From positions 1 through 14,013 of the forward strand of contig JAPLUJ010000486.1 in NCBI GenBank assembly GCA_026397695.1: a stretch of 14,013 bases of DNA, in the 5' to 3' direction. A model generated the notes under the pieces. It did not search any database and was not told the origin of the DNA. It saw nothing but the letters and a program-made list of their open reading frames with translations. The position numbers and the translations under genes were made by a program. This document shows, one piece after another, positions 1-6,896 of the stretch (its first letter is position 1; each line of letters begins with the position of its first letter). The stretch is from Verrucomicrobiota bacterium. GTDB taxonomy: Bacteria > Verrucomicrobiota > Verrucomicrobiia > Verrucomicrobiales > Akkermansiaceae.

Positions 1-154
1 TACGGCCGCCTCGGCTACATTGACGTCACCCAAGGCTCGGGCAACCTGCGCGTGATCCGCGTGCCGAACACCGACACGGGCACGATGGACGTGGAATTCC
101 AGATCGACGAAGGCCAGAAGTCGTTCGTGGAAAAAATCGAGATCCGCGGCTTGC
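1..154 (+). CDS. bamA: BamA/Omp85 POTRA-domain fragment (both ends missing)
   Basis: Frame 1 reads without a stop from the window edge and gives a POTRA-like stretch: a Tyr-Gly-Arg-Leu-Gly-Tyr-Ile start, then a beta-strand segment, then a strand-turn-strand of the form DVEFQIDEGQKSFVEKIEIRG. The phrase EG(Q/P)xxxVexIxIxGN is typical of the fourth or fifth POTRA repeat of BamA, the outer-membrane protein assembly factor. In the family the next residues would be Asn-Thr-(Lys)-Thr followed by the rest of the repeat and the 16-strand barrel. Here the phrase breaks straight after the Gly. The frame stays open to a stop at 325-327, but from about 154 on it is only the antisense of the neighbouring ATPase gene. 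The gene is therefore truncated at both ends: on the left by the window, on the right by an abrupt junction. Family assignment is fairly secure; the cause of the break is unknown. Confidence 0.72.
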
Positions 155-1019
155 CGGCGGGCGTGTGGAGCATCCTCGCGATATCGAGCGGCGGGCCATC
201 CAGCCACGACGAGAAGCCGGGCGATGCGAGCAGATTGTTGAACTTCAGCGCCAGTGTCTGGCGGGATTTTTCCGGCAGGAATGATTCGAGGTCGATGACA
301 CCCACCTTGTCAAACGCGGGTTTTTGAATGTGCCGCACCAACGATTCCAAGGTAAGATTCAGACCAGCCGCCCATGCGTGTTGGAAAATCGCGGATAACA
401 GCACGGCCTCGGGACTTTGCAGCGGGTCGGCACCCACCCCCACCAGTGAAAGCAGCGACGATACCGTGCTCTCGATCCGCTCACCTAACAATTCTCCGTC
501 ATCCATGATCTCCACCGGCGGAACCTCCAGCGAGCTGAGGATGGAAACCGGGATGCCCGCCTTGCTGCCGGGGGTGAAAATGTTGATGTCCACCTTGTCC
601 CGCAAGTGTGTGATGCGCTCGGGATTTTGTCCCCACTCCGCAAGACCGGCTTGCCACTTGGCTGCGGTCTGCGCCGCGTGTTCGTCCGGCGTGAGGCCCT
701 GCTTTGCGGCGTCGTCCTCGTTGATCCACGGGCGGAAACTCTGTGCATCGAGATCCGGAAACAGCAGTAACAGGTTGGCAATGTCGCCCTTCGGATCGAT
801 CACTATCGCCGGAATCTGGTCCAGCGCCGCCTCCTCCAGCAGCGCAAGACAGAGCCCGGTTTTCCCCGATCCTGTCATGCCCAGCACCACCCCGTGGGTC
901 ACCAGGTCTTTGGAATCGTAGAGTACCAGCTCGTCACCCACCTGCTGCGTCCCATGGTCATACTCGCGTCCCAGATAGAATTGCCCGAGTTTTTCGTAAT
1001 CACCGGAAGAAATACTCAT
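15..1019 (-). CDS. HerA/FtsK-superfamily ATP-binding protein (DUF853-like), 3' truncated and chimeric
   Basis: Cytoplasmic P-loop ATPase of the type often annotated as helicase HerA-like or DUF853. Residues 47-54 are a clear Walker A (GMTGSGKT). At about 70-78 follows a VIDPKGDI motif and later, near residue 280, the phrase WLDGPPLDIARMLHTP, which in relatives leads into GKPRxSIFSIAHL and then the second half of the ATPase. Relatives are usually much longer, roughly 500-800 residues. Only about 293 residues here are genuine. After Ser-Ile-Phe-Ser the reading frame runs into the antisense of a bamA fragment and stops by chance at 15-17. The start ATG (1017-1019) has only a weak AGGA element about 10 nt upstream; a 33-aa ORF ends 12 nt before it. 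The second half of the ATPase, including the arginine finger region, is missing, so this copy would not be functional as read. The substrate of this family is not well established. Confidence 0.7.
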   Translation of the reverse strand: MSISSGDYEKLGQFYLGREYDHGTQQVGDELVLYDSKDLVTHGVVLGMTGSGKTGLCLALLEEAALDQIPAIVIDPKGDIANLLLLFPDLDAQSFRPWINEDDAAKQGLTPDEHAAQTAAKWQAGLAEWGQNPERITHLRDKVDINIFTPGSKAGIPVSILSSLEVPPVEIMDDGELLGERIESTVSSLLSLVGVGADPLQSPEAVLLSAIFQHAWAAGLNLTLESLVRHIQKPAFDKVGVIDLESFLPEKSRQTLALKFNNLLASPGFSSWLDGPPLDIARMLHTPAGKPRISIFSTNDFWPSSIWNSTSIVPVSVFGTRITRRLPEPWVTSM

Positions 1020-1031
1020 GATGGAGGAGTC

Positions 1032-1133
1032 CTACATCACGCCGTCGGAAAAATCCAGCTGAAACATGCGGCGATCCGCCTGCTCCCGCGCGTCGGCCTC
1101 TGCCACCTGAATCGCACGCGATATGACTGTCAT
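1032..1133 (-). CDS. Short ORF upstream of the ATPase (33 aa), possible gene remnant
   Basis: ATG at 1131-1133, stop TAG at 1032-1034, only 12 nt before the ATPase start on the same strand. The translation is acidic and helix-like, with a run AEADAREQADRRMFQLDFSD near its end. The codons show a G/C-first, GC-rich third-position pattern like the true genes here, so it may be a real small protein or the C-terminal remnant of a larger one. No family recognised. It is short enough to be chance. Confidence 0.3.
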   Translation of the reverse strand: MTVISRAIQVAEADAREQADRRMFQLDFSDGVM

Positions 1134-1134
1134 A
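1122..1134. promoter_or_regulatory. Perfect 13-bp palindrome TATGACTGTCATA, candidate operator
   Basis: Two 6-bp arms (TATGAC and GTCATA) flank one base. It lies about 90 bp upstream of the methyltransferase-like start at 1224, a usual place for a dimeric repressor or activator site. A second small inverted repeat, GGTGG-7 nt-CCACC, follows at 1141-1157. I see no convincing -35/-10 pair, so a regulatory role is inference from symmetry and position only. Confidence 0.25.
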
Positions 1135-1147
1135 CTACAAGGTGGTT

Positions 1148-1282
1148 TTATTCCACCACCCTGAAATCCATCTTGCATTGCACGGTCGCTGACAGATTGA
1201 CTTCCCGCTCAACCGGCATTCGTATGTTGTCCTCAAGATTTTTCAGTGCCAAATCGGATTTTGATGAGTGCATCGCCCGCAT
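1148..1282 (-). CDS. Short ORF (44 aa), unassigned, antisense to the start of the next gene
   Basis: ATG at 1280-1282 directly after an in-frame TAA, stop TAA at 1148-1150, followed 14 nt later by the 33-aa ORF on the same strand. The product alternates charged and beta-prone residues (EDNIRMPVEREVNLSATVQC, then KMDFRVVE at the end) and reads more like protein than noise. It overlaps the first 59 bases of the + strand methyltransferase-like gene, so at least one of the two boundaries is wrong, or the region contains a second junction. No family recognised; third-position GC is lower than in the neighbours. Confidence 0.25.
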   Translation of the reverse strand: MRAMHSSKSDLALKNLEDNIRMPVEREVNLSATVQCKMDFRVVE

Positions 1283-2300
1283 TTATGCATGGTACGATCA
1301 GAAAATCATCGACCGGCCACCGGTACGGTTCCACCATCATAATGTGGAATATGAAAAACACCGCGCCATTGCGGGCCCATGGAAAACGGCCGAGGAGCGC
1401 TGGTTGGACCTGGATTTCCAGATCCGTACATTCACCGATTCGTTACAGGGCGCAACTTTCCTTGGCGAAACGTTTCCGGTGTTCTGGCCTAACTTGAGCG
1501 CGGTGGTCTATAACCTGTTTCTCGGTCAGCGACCGGATTTCGATGACGTCACCGCCTGGGTGCATCCGTGTGTCAATGATCTCGACCACCTCCCCCCGTT
1601 GAAGGTTCAGCGGGAAAACCGTTATTACCGGGCGGTCGAGCAACTCACCGCCAAAGCGCTGGCGGTCGCGGAGGGCAAATTCCTGGTGGGCTATACCGAT
1701 ATGTATGCCGGCATCGATTGCACCGCGGCGTTGCGCGGCGCGGAACAAATGTGCCTCGATCTCATCATGCATCCCGACGGCTTGAAAAATCTCATCCAGA
1801 CGGCATTCACCGAATACACCGAGGTTTACAGCCGGTTTGATGCCACCCTGAAATCACACCGCCAATTGTCCGTCACCTGGATGAACCTCCCCTCGTTCGA
1901 AACATTCAATGTGCTGGCCTGCGATTTCGCGGTCAATATCTCACCCGCGCATTTCGATGAATTATGCCTGCCGGCGATCCGCCGCGAAGCCGAATGCTAT
2001 GTGCACAATGTCTTCCATGTCGATGGCAAGGGCGTAGCCAAAAATATCGACTCCATACTCACTTTGCCAAACCTCGCGGCCATCCAATGGGTCCAGGGAT
2101 ATGGCATTGACCAGCCGATTCTCCAGTGGATTCCCCTGATTGAGAAAATCCAACAGGCCGGCAAGAGCGTGATTGTGGATCTCGTGCCCGCTGAACTCGA
2201 CGCATTCATGCGCCGCGTGGACCCGACCGGCATCATGCTCTGGATCAATGCCGAACCTGAACACCAGACGGAAATCCTCCAGAAAGTCACACACTGGTAA
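1224..2300 (+). CDS. Uroporphyrinogen decarboxylase-fold / corrinoid methyltransferase-like protein
   Basis: A 358-aa soluble protein resembling the URO-D-fold proteins often annotated as uroporphyrinogen decarboxylase family or trimethylamine corrinoid protein 2. Supporting phrases are the N-terminal CIARIYAWYDQKIIDRPPVR, the central GYTDMYAGIDCTAALRG, and a C-terminal block with FHVDGKG (His265, Asp267) followed by LPNLAAIQWVQGYG. In MtaA/MtbA-type methyltransferases the equivalent place carries a zinc-binding His-x-Cys; here Asp replaces Cys, as I recall is usual for this subgroup, so the metal and chemistry may differ. The start ATG 1224 was chosen because it puts about 16 residues before the conserved ARIYAW phrase. 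The frame stays open back to 894, but that extension is antisense to the ATPase gene. The stop is 20 nt before an NCS1-like permease, so the two are probably co-transcribed. Its natural substrate cannot be told; action on a methylated or carboxylated small molecule is likely. Confidence 0.75.
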   Translation: MLSSRFFSAKSDFDECIARIYAWYDQKIIDRPPVRFHHHNVEYEKHRAIAGPWKTAEERWLDLDFQIRTFTDSLQGATFLGETFPVFWPNLSAVVYNLFLGQRPDFDDVTAWVHPCVNDLDHLPPLKVQRENRYYRAVEQLTAKALAVAEGKFLVGYTDMYAGIDCTAALRGAEQMCLDLIMHPDGLKNLIQTAFTEYTEVYSRFDATLKSHRQLSVTWMNLPSFETFNVLACDFAVNISPAHFDELCLPAIRREAECYVHNVFHVDGKGVAKNIDSILTLPNLAAIQWVQGYGIDQPILQWIPLIEKIQQAGKSVIVDLVPAELDAFMRRVDPTGIMLWINAEPEHQTEILQKVTHW

Positions 2301-2320
2301 ATCTATCAATCACCTAACGC

Positions 2321-3730
2321 ATGAGCGAAAACATCATCCACCAAGCAGTCGCTCCGGTCGAGGAATTCGAACGGGAACGGGTCCCGGATCGTGCCACACG
2401 GGGACTGAAAAGTTTCCTCGGCATGTTTGCCGGCGAGCACGTCGCCGGCACCGAGCTGCTCATCGGCCCGCTTTTTGTCGTCCACGGGGTCACCGCCTTT
2501 GATCTGCTGGTGGGCTTGCTGGTCGGCAATCTGCTCGCGGTGCTCACCTGGACCTATGTCACCGCGCCCATCGCGGTCAAACACCGCTTCACACTCTATT
2601 TCCAGCTCGAGAAAATCGGCGGCCGCTCGCTCGTCAAAATCTACAATCTGGCTAACGGCGTACTCTGGTGCTGCGTCGCAGCCGCGATGATCTATGTTTC
2701 CGCCACCGCGATCGCCGTGCCACTGCATTGCACAATGCCCGCGCTCAATGACTGGCTGCCGCCCGGACCCGGCTTGGCCGTCACGGTTTTTCTAACGGGA
2801 CTGCTGTTCACCTATGTGGCGGCTCGCGGCTACGAGGCGCTCGCGCATTTCGCCAACATCGCGGCACCATGGATGGTCGTGCTCTTCGCAGTGTTCGGAT
2901 TCTCCGCTCTGCCCGAACTCGGCATCCACTCGCTGGCGGATTTCTGGTCCGTCGCCAACCAGTCGATCTGGCCGGGCCATGCCGCCGCCGGCAGGATCCA
3001 ATTCTCGTTCTGGCATGTCATGTTTTTCTCGTGGTTCGGCAATATGGCATGGCACTGGGGCATGGGCGATCTGTCGATTTTCCGATACGCAAAAAAATAT
3101 ACCTATGGCTTCGCCTCCGCCGCCGGTATGTTCTTCGGCCACTATATGGCATGGATCTGTGCCGGCCTGCTCTATGCGGTCCAGGTGTCCCGCAATGGCG
3201 CCGATACCGCCATCACGCCGGGTGCCCTCGCGTCCGGTGTCGCCGGATGGGCCGGCATCGTGCTCGTGCTCGTCGCCGGTTGGACCACCGCCAATCCGAT
3301 TCTCTATCGGGCCGGGCTGGCATTCCAGTCCCTGCATTCGAAGTGGCCGCGGTTCCATGTCACGATTGCCGCCGGCGTGATCGCCAGCTTGGTGGCGATA
3401 TTCCCCGGACTTTGTTCGAAATTCCTGGAAATTGCCGCGCTTTACGGCTTGGCTCTCTGTCCGATGGGAGCGATCATCTTTGTCGATCACTATTTCATGC
3501 GGAAATCAAAAATGCTCGATTTCTATGCCGAACGGGTAGGTCTAACCGCATGGTGGCCGCCCATCGCCGCATGGCTGCTCGCGCTGGTGGCTTGTGTGGC
3601 GATGAATTTCGGACTCCACATCCAAATCTTCTTCCTCGGCCTGCCGGGATGGATCATGGCCGGAATCTTTTATTACATCATGAGCAAATACGCACAAAGC
3701 CGCTATATCATCGAAAGTTTCAGACTATGA
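2321..3730 (+). CDS. NCS1-like permease (nucleobase:cation symporter-1 family)
   Basis: A 469-aa, very hydrophobic inner-membrane protein with roughly twelve membrane segments after a charged N-terminal tail of about 30 residues. NCS1 features include the early small-residue helix GMFAGEHVAGTELLIGP, the WTTANPILYRAGLAFQSL segment in the middle-late part, and the late phrase YGLALCPMGAIIFVDHYFMR, close to the Pro-xx-Gly-xxx-x-Asp-Tyr signature of purine/cytosine/hydantoin transporters. Those relatives carry nucleobases, allantoin, hydantoins or vitamins with Na+ or H+. The length fits the family. The gene starts 20 nt after the methyltransferase-like gene, and its stop overlaps the start of a 57-aa membrane protein (ATGA), so the three form an operon. 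Substrate unknown; it probably feeds the upstream enzyme. The subgroup is divergent, so family is more certain than substrate class. Confidence 0.75.
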   Translation: MSENIIHQAVAPVEEFERERVPDRATRGLKSFLGMFAGEHVAGTELLIGPLFVVHGVTAFDLLVGLLVGNLLAVLTWTYVTAPIAVKHRFTLYFQLEKIGGRSLVKIYNLANGVLWCCVAAAMIYVSATAIAVPLHCTMPALNDWLPPGPGLAVTVFLTGLLFTYVAARGYEALAHFANIAAPWMVVLFAVFGFSALPELGIHSLADFWSVANQSIWPGHAAAGRIQFSFWHVMFFSWFGNMAWHWGMGDLSIFRYAKKYTYGFASAAGMFFGHYMAWICAGLLYAVQVSRNGADTAITPGALASGVAGWAGIVLVLVAGWTTANPILYRAGLAFQSLHSKWPRFHVTIAAGVIASLVAIFPGLCSKFLEIAALYGLALCPMGAIIFVDHYFMRKSKMLDFYAERVGLTAWWPPIAAWLLALVACVAMNFGLHIQIFFLGLPGWIMAGIFYYIMSKYAQSRYIIESFRL

Positions 3731-3900
3731 AACCCCTCCTCATGACCCTTTCCTTCCTGGCCCTCGCGGCCAGTCTTGTTTCGTCAATCATCTGTGCGAA
3801 TAAAGGCTTGAGCGCGGAAACCAACCAAGCGGTTCTCTTCGTGGGAATGCTGGTCTGGTTTGCGGTGACTCCGTTCTGGATGCGCAATAAGAAGACATGA
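3727..3900 (+). CDS. Small two-helix membrane protein, likely permease partner
   Basis: A 57-aa protein whose ATG at 3727 overlaps the permease stop (ATGA), a strong sign of translational coupling. It has two hydrophobic stretches, about residues 4-23 and 34-52, separated by a polar turn (NKGLSAETNQ), and ends in a basic tail (RNKK), which suggests both ends facing the cytoplasm. No family recognised. Small membrane subunits paired with larger symporters are known in other transporter families, so an accessory role is a reasonable inference. It is easily missed because a longer ORF in the same frame covers the permease region as a shadow. Confidence 0.7.
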   Translation: MKPLLMTLSFLALAASLVSSIICANKGLSAETNQAVLFVGMLVWFAVTPFWMRNKKT

Positions 3901-3990
3901 AATCCAATTCGGGACAGCTAATCTCCGGACCATCGATACGCCACCCTTTTCAATCTGCCAAGCGCCTTGTAAGATCACTCATTGATCATC

Positions 3991-3997
3991 CGTACGT
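3991..3997. promoter_or_regulatory. CGTACGT motif upstream of the secreted hydrolase
   Basis: CGTACGT lies 36 nt before ATG 4034, inside the perfect palindrome GTACGTAC (3992-3999), and is preceded by TTGATCAT. The same CGTACGT, preceded by TTAATTAT, occurs 64 nt before the acetylesterase-like start at 13422. A shared operator is possible; two occurrences prove little. The rest of the 3901-4033 gap shows no promoter or terminator that I can support. Confidence 0.2.
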
Positions 3998-4033
3998 ACC
4001 CCACATCCCAATCCTCCCATAAAACCATCCGCC

Positions 4034-6889
4034 ATGAACCTCCCCCACTGCCTGCCCATCGCACTCGGCCTCACCCTGCTCGCTCCCACTCTCACACTCG
4101 CGGAACCATTCCGCCTCAAAAACGACCTGATCTCGGCCGACTTCGACGACGCGGGCCTCACCCGCCTGTCGCTTGCGGGTGCGTCGTGCGTGCTCGATCT
4201 CGCCAAGGATTCCGCCTCTCTAACAGTCAATGGCGAGCGCTTCGCGGTGCCCGGCCTGAAACTCACCGGAACCCAACGGGAAAAGGACAGCATCACTTAT
4301 ACCTATGACGCCGGCGACAAGAAACTCCAGGTGATCTACGAGTTGAAGCCCGCCTGGCAATTCGTGAGCAAACACCTCGTGCTCACCTTGCCCAAGGACA
4401 ACACCAGCCGCGTCAATGAATTGGAGGTCTTCCGCGCCGAACTCAAAACACCGGTCGCACGTGAAATCAAGCCCAACGGCCGCAGCGGCGCGGTCTTCCT
4501 CCGCCTCGGAAATCCTGACACGAAACCGCCATACAGTGCTTTCCTCGTCCTCCAAAATCCGTTCCTGAAATGGGAACACAAGGAGTCACACGTCGCCATG
4601 ACATATCTGCCAGATCTCGAATGGTGCACCGCCTACGGGCCGTTTTCCTCCGACCGCGTGTGCATCGGCCTCCAAACATTAACCGGTAACGAAATGCCCA
4701 TGCGCAATATCGGCGAGTGGAAATATGTGCAGAACCCTGAACGCGCTTTGGATGGCCTGCCTGCACTGGATCATGCGGAGTTCGACGCAATGACCAACTG
4801 TGTGAGCGCCTTCACCCTGTTCCGCCCGACCAAGGCCATCCGCTTCCATGTGCCGTGGTGCGAGAATGACTATCAGATCGATGCCGCCACTCCCGCAGGC
4901 CGCACGGAATATAAACGCATCATCGACCAATGCGCCGCCGTCGGCATTACCGACACGCTGTTCACTCCCTTCAACAGCGTGGTCGCGCCACTCAAGGACA
5001 ACGCCGACGCATGGGGCTGGGAAACCTGCCTCTGGCTCGGCCTCGGCCAGAAAATCCGCAAGGGTGAATGGGACATCGCCAAGGACCCAATCCCCCCCTC
5101 CATCCAGGAAATGCTCGACTATGCCAAAACGAAGAATGTCAGATTGGCCGCCTATGTCTATCCGACGCTCGGCTGGAAACAAAACCCCGAATGGACCGCA
5201 TGGTGCGGCGGCAAAACCGGCGGCTATGTCGGTGCCGATACCGGCGTGCGCAGCTTCCAGGATTGGTTTGTCGATCAACTCGTCGCCTTCCAAAAACGCA
5301 CCGGCATCAACGGCTTCAGCTTCGACCATTGGTGGATGAATTATGATCCGACCAAGGAAGGCGCCAAGCCGTCTAGCAAATACGCACAGTGGAATGGCAC
5401 CCGCCGCATCCTCGAGGAATTGCGCCGCCGCAGCCCGGATGTCATCGTCGACGGCCGCCAGCAATACCAAGGATGGGGCGTGTGGACATGGCTCGGCGGA
5501 TCCTACCCGCACCCCACCACCCACGACGAACAACCGGGCAGCTTCCAGAATTTTCCCGACCTCCACTTCAGCCGCGTCTCGGCCAACCGGCAACGCTGGG
5601 CCACCTGGTTCTATCACATGGAGCATTTCACACCGTGGGAACTGGTGCCAGGCTATATGACCCACCAGACGCCGCGTAACGATGCCAAGAACCAATGTAT
5701 CCGTGACCGCGGCTTCCACACCCGCGACTGGGATCTGTTAGGCTGGCGCTATTCGGTCGTCTCCTCCATCGGCACCGCGCCGTTCAACCATACCATCAGC
5801 CTGCTGCCGGCCCGCGATGAATCCGAGTTCAAACATTTCCTCCCCGCCGAACAAAAATGGCTCAAGGACTGGCTGGACTGGACCGATACCCACCGCGCGG
5901 TCCTCAAAAAACTGCGGCCCATCATCGGCCCGCCGGTGCTCGGCCGTATCGACGGTAGCGCCGCCATCGACGCCGATCACGGCTTCATCTTCCTCTTCAA
6001 CCCGAACTATCGCGAATTGAATGCCGAATTCACCCTCGACCCGAGCATCGGACTGACCCAGGGCAGCGGCTTCCTCCTGCGCGAACTCTATCCGCGCAAG
6101 GGCCGCTTGTTAGGTAAACCGGGGGCCGGTCTCTGGCACCTTGGCGATAAGGTGAGCCTGGCCATCAAGGGCCCGGAAGCACGCGTGCTCGAATTGGTGC
6201 CCGCCGCAAAAATCGACCGCCCTGCCCTGCTCCAAGCCACCGGCAAAGCCACCCTCGACGGCGACAGCCTGGTGCTCACCGATGTGCTTGGCGAAACGGG
6301 CCGCCCGACCGAACTCGCGGTGCTGCTTCCCGCCGGCCGGAAGGTTGCCAAGGTGTCTGTCAATAGTCGCGACATCACCAAGTTCCAATCTAACAATGAT
6401 GTGCTGGCGCTGCCCGTCACCTTCGCCGGGACGCGCATCGACCACTGCCAGCAGGTCGGCACCTACGACCCCAAGTTCGCAGGCAACGCATACCAGGCTG
6501 ATCTAACTGTTCCCCAGCGCGTGTTCGAGCAACTCGCCGCACGCCGCAAGGCATGGCCGGTGGATTACACGCAGGATGAACTGCTCGCCACCTGGCGCGG
6601 TTCCGACCGCCTCCTGCTGCTCCTCCAGATCGCCGAACCCAAAAACGCATGGACGGTGGGTCTGAAAATCGATGGCCAGACGGTTGATGTGAAGAAAGCC
6701 TTCGGCAACGTCTTCCCGTTAGGTGGCGATCGCACCTTAAGCGGCTTCTACGCCGACCTGTCGCAACTGCAGCCCGACACACCGCACAAAATCGAAGTGG
6801 CATTACCGGCTGGCCTGCAACCCGGCCAGTTTCAAGGACTGTTCCTCGAAAACGTGGAAACCGAATTCACCTCGGAACTGGCGAAGTGA
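4034..6889 (+). CDS. Large secreted TIM-barrel glycoside-hydrolase-like protein (alpha-galactosidase-like)
   Basis: A 951-aa protein with a signal peptide (MNLPHCLPIALGLTLLAPTL, cleavage probably after TLA, near residue 23). Residues about 24-270 look like a beta-sandwich; about 275-620 look like a (beta/alpha)8 barrel, with strand-like phrases such as RLAAYVYPTLGW, GINGFSFDHWWMNY and PDVIVDGRQQYQGWG; the rest is beta-rich. This order (N-terminal sandwich, barrel, C-terminal beta domain) resembles retaining alpha-galactosidases and relatives (GH36/GH31/GH27 type). Candidate catalytic acids are Asp431 in FSFDHWW and Asp473 in IVDGR; Asp498/Glu499 are also near. I cannot place it in a numbered family, and the residue roles are inference. 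It follows the permease operon after 133 nt and converges on a GH95-like gene 7 nt away. The start is supported by the signal peptide; no clear ribosome binding site. Confidence 0.65.
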   Translation: MNLPHCLPIALGLTLLAPTLTLAEPFRLKNDLISADFDDAGLTRLSLAGASCVLDLAKDSASLTVNGERFAVPGLKLTGTQREKDSITYTYDAGDKKLQVIYELKPAWQFVSKHLVLTLPKDNTSRVNELEVFRAELKTPVAREIKPNGRSGAVFLRLGNPDTKPPYSAFLVLQNPFLKWEHKESHVAMTYLPDLEWCTAYGPFSSDRVCIGLQTLTGNEMPMRNIGEWKYVQNPERALDGLPALDHAEFDAMTNCVSAFTLFRPTKAIRFHVPWCENDYQIDAATPAGRTEYKRIIDQCAAVGITDTLFTPFNSVVAPLKDNADAWGWETCLWLGLGQKIRKGEWDIAKDPIPPSIQEMLDYAKTKNVRLAAYVYPTLGWKQNPEWTAWCGGKTGGYVGADTGVRSFQDWFVDQLVAFQKRTGINGFSFDHWWMNYDPTKEGAKPSSKYAQWNGTRRILEELRRRSPDVIVDGRQQYQGWGVWTWLGGSYPHPTTHDEQPGSFQNFPDLHFSRVSANRQRWATWFYHMEHFTPWELVPGYMTHQTPRNDAKNQCIRDRGFHTRDWDLLGWRYSVVSSIGTAPFNHTISLLPARDESEFKHFLPAEQKWLKDWLDWTDTHRAVLKKLRPIIGPPVLGRIDGSAAIDADHGFIFLFNPNYRELNAEFTLDPSIGLTQGSGFLLRELYPRKGRLLGKPGAGLWHLGDKVSLAIKGPEARVLELVPAAKIDRPALLQATGKATLDGDSLVLTDVLGETGRPTELAVLLPAGRKVAKVSVNSRDITKFQSNNDVLALPVTFAGTRIDHCQQVGTYDPKFAGNAYQADLTVPQRVFEQLAARRKAWPVDYTQDELLATWRGSDRLLLLLQIAEPKNAWTVGLKIDGQTVDVKKAFGNVFPLGGDRTLSGFYADLSQLQPDTPHKIEVALPAGLQPGQFQGLFLENVETEFTSELAK

Positions 6890-6896
6890 TCCGGTA

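Noticed and set aside
328..921. A 197-aa + strand ORF
   Set aside because: Shadow of the ATPase gene; composition rich in Ser/Pro/Ala with no domain, while the opposite strand has a Walker A.
894..1223. N-terminal extension of the methyltransferase-like ORF back to 894
   Set aside because: It is antisense to the ATPase start and to the upstream short ORFs, reads like non-protein, and the conserved domain starts shortly after ATG 1224.
2869..3726. Long + strand ORF in the frame of the 57-aa protein
   Set aside because: Arg-rich shadow of the permease; only its last 57 codons, from ATG 3727, look like a real gene.
4679..5719. A 346-aa - strand ORF
   Set aside because: Antisense shadow of the secreted hydrolase; no signal peptide, no recognisable family, and the + strand frame is clearly coding.
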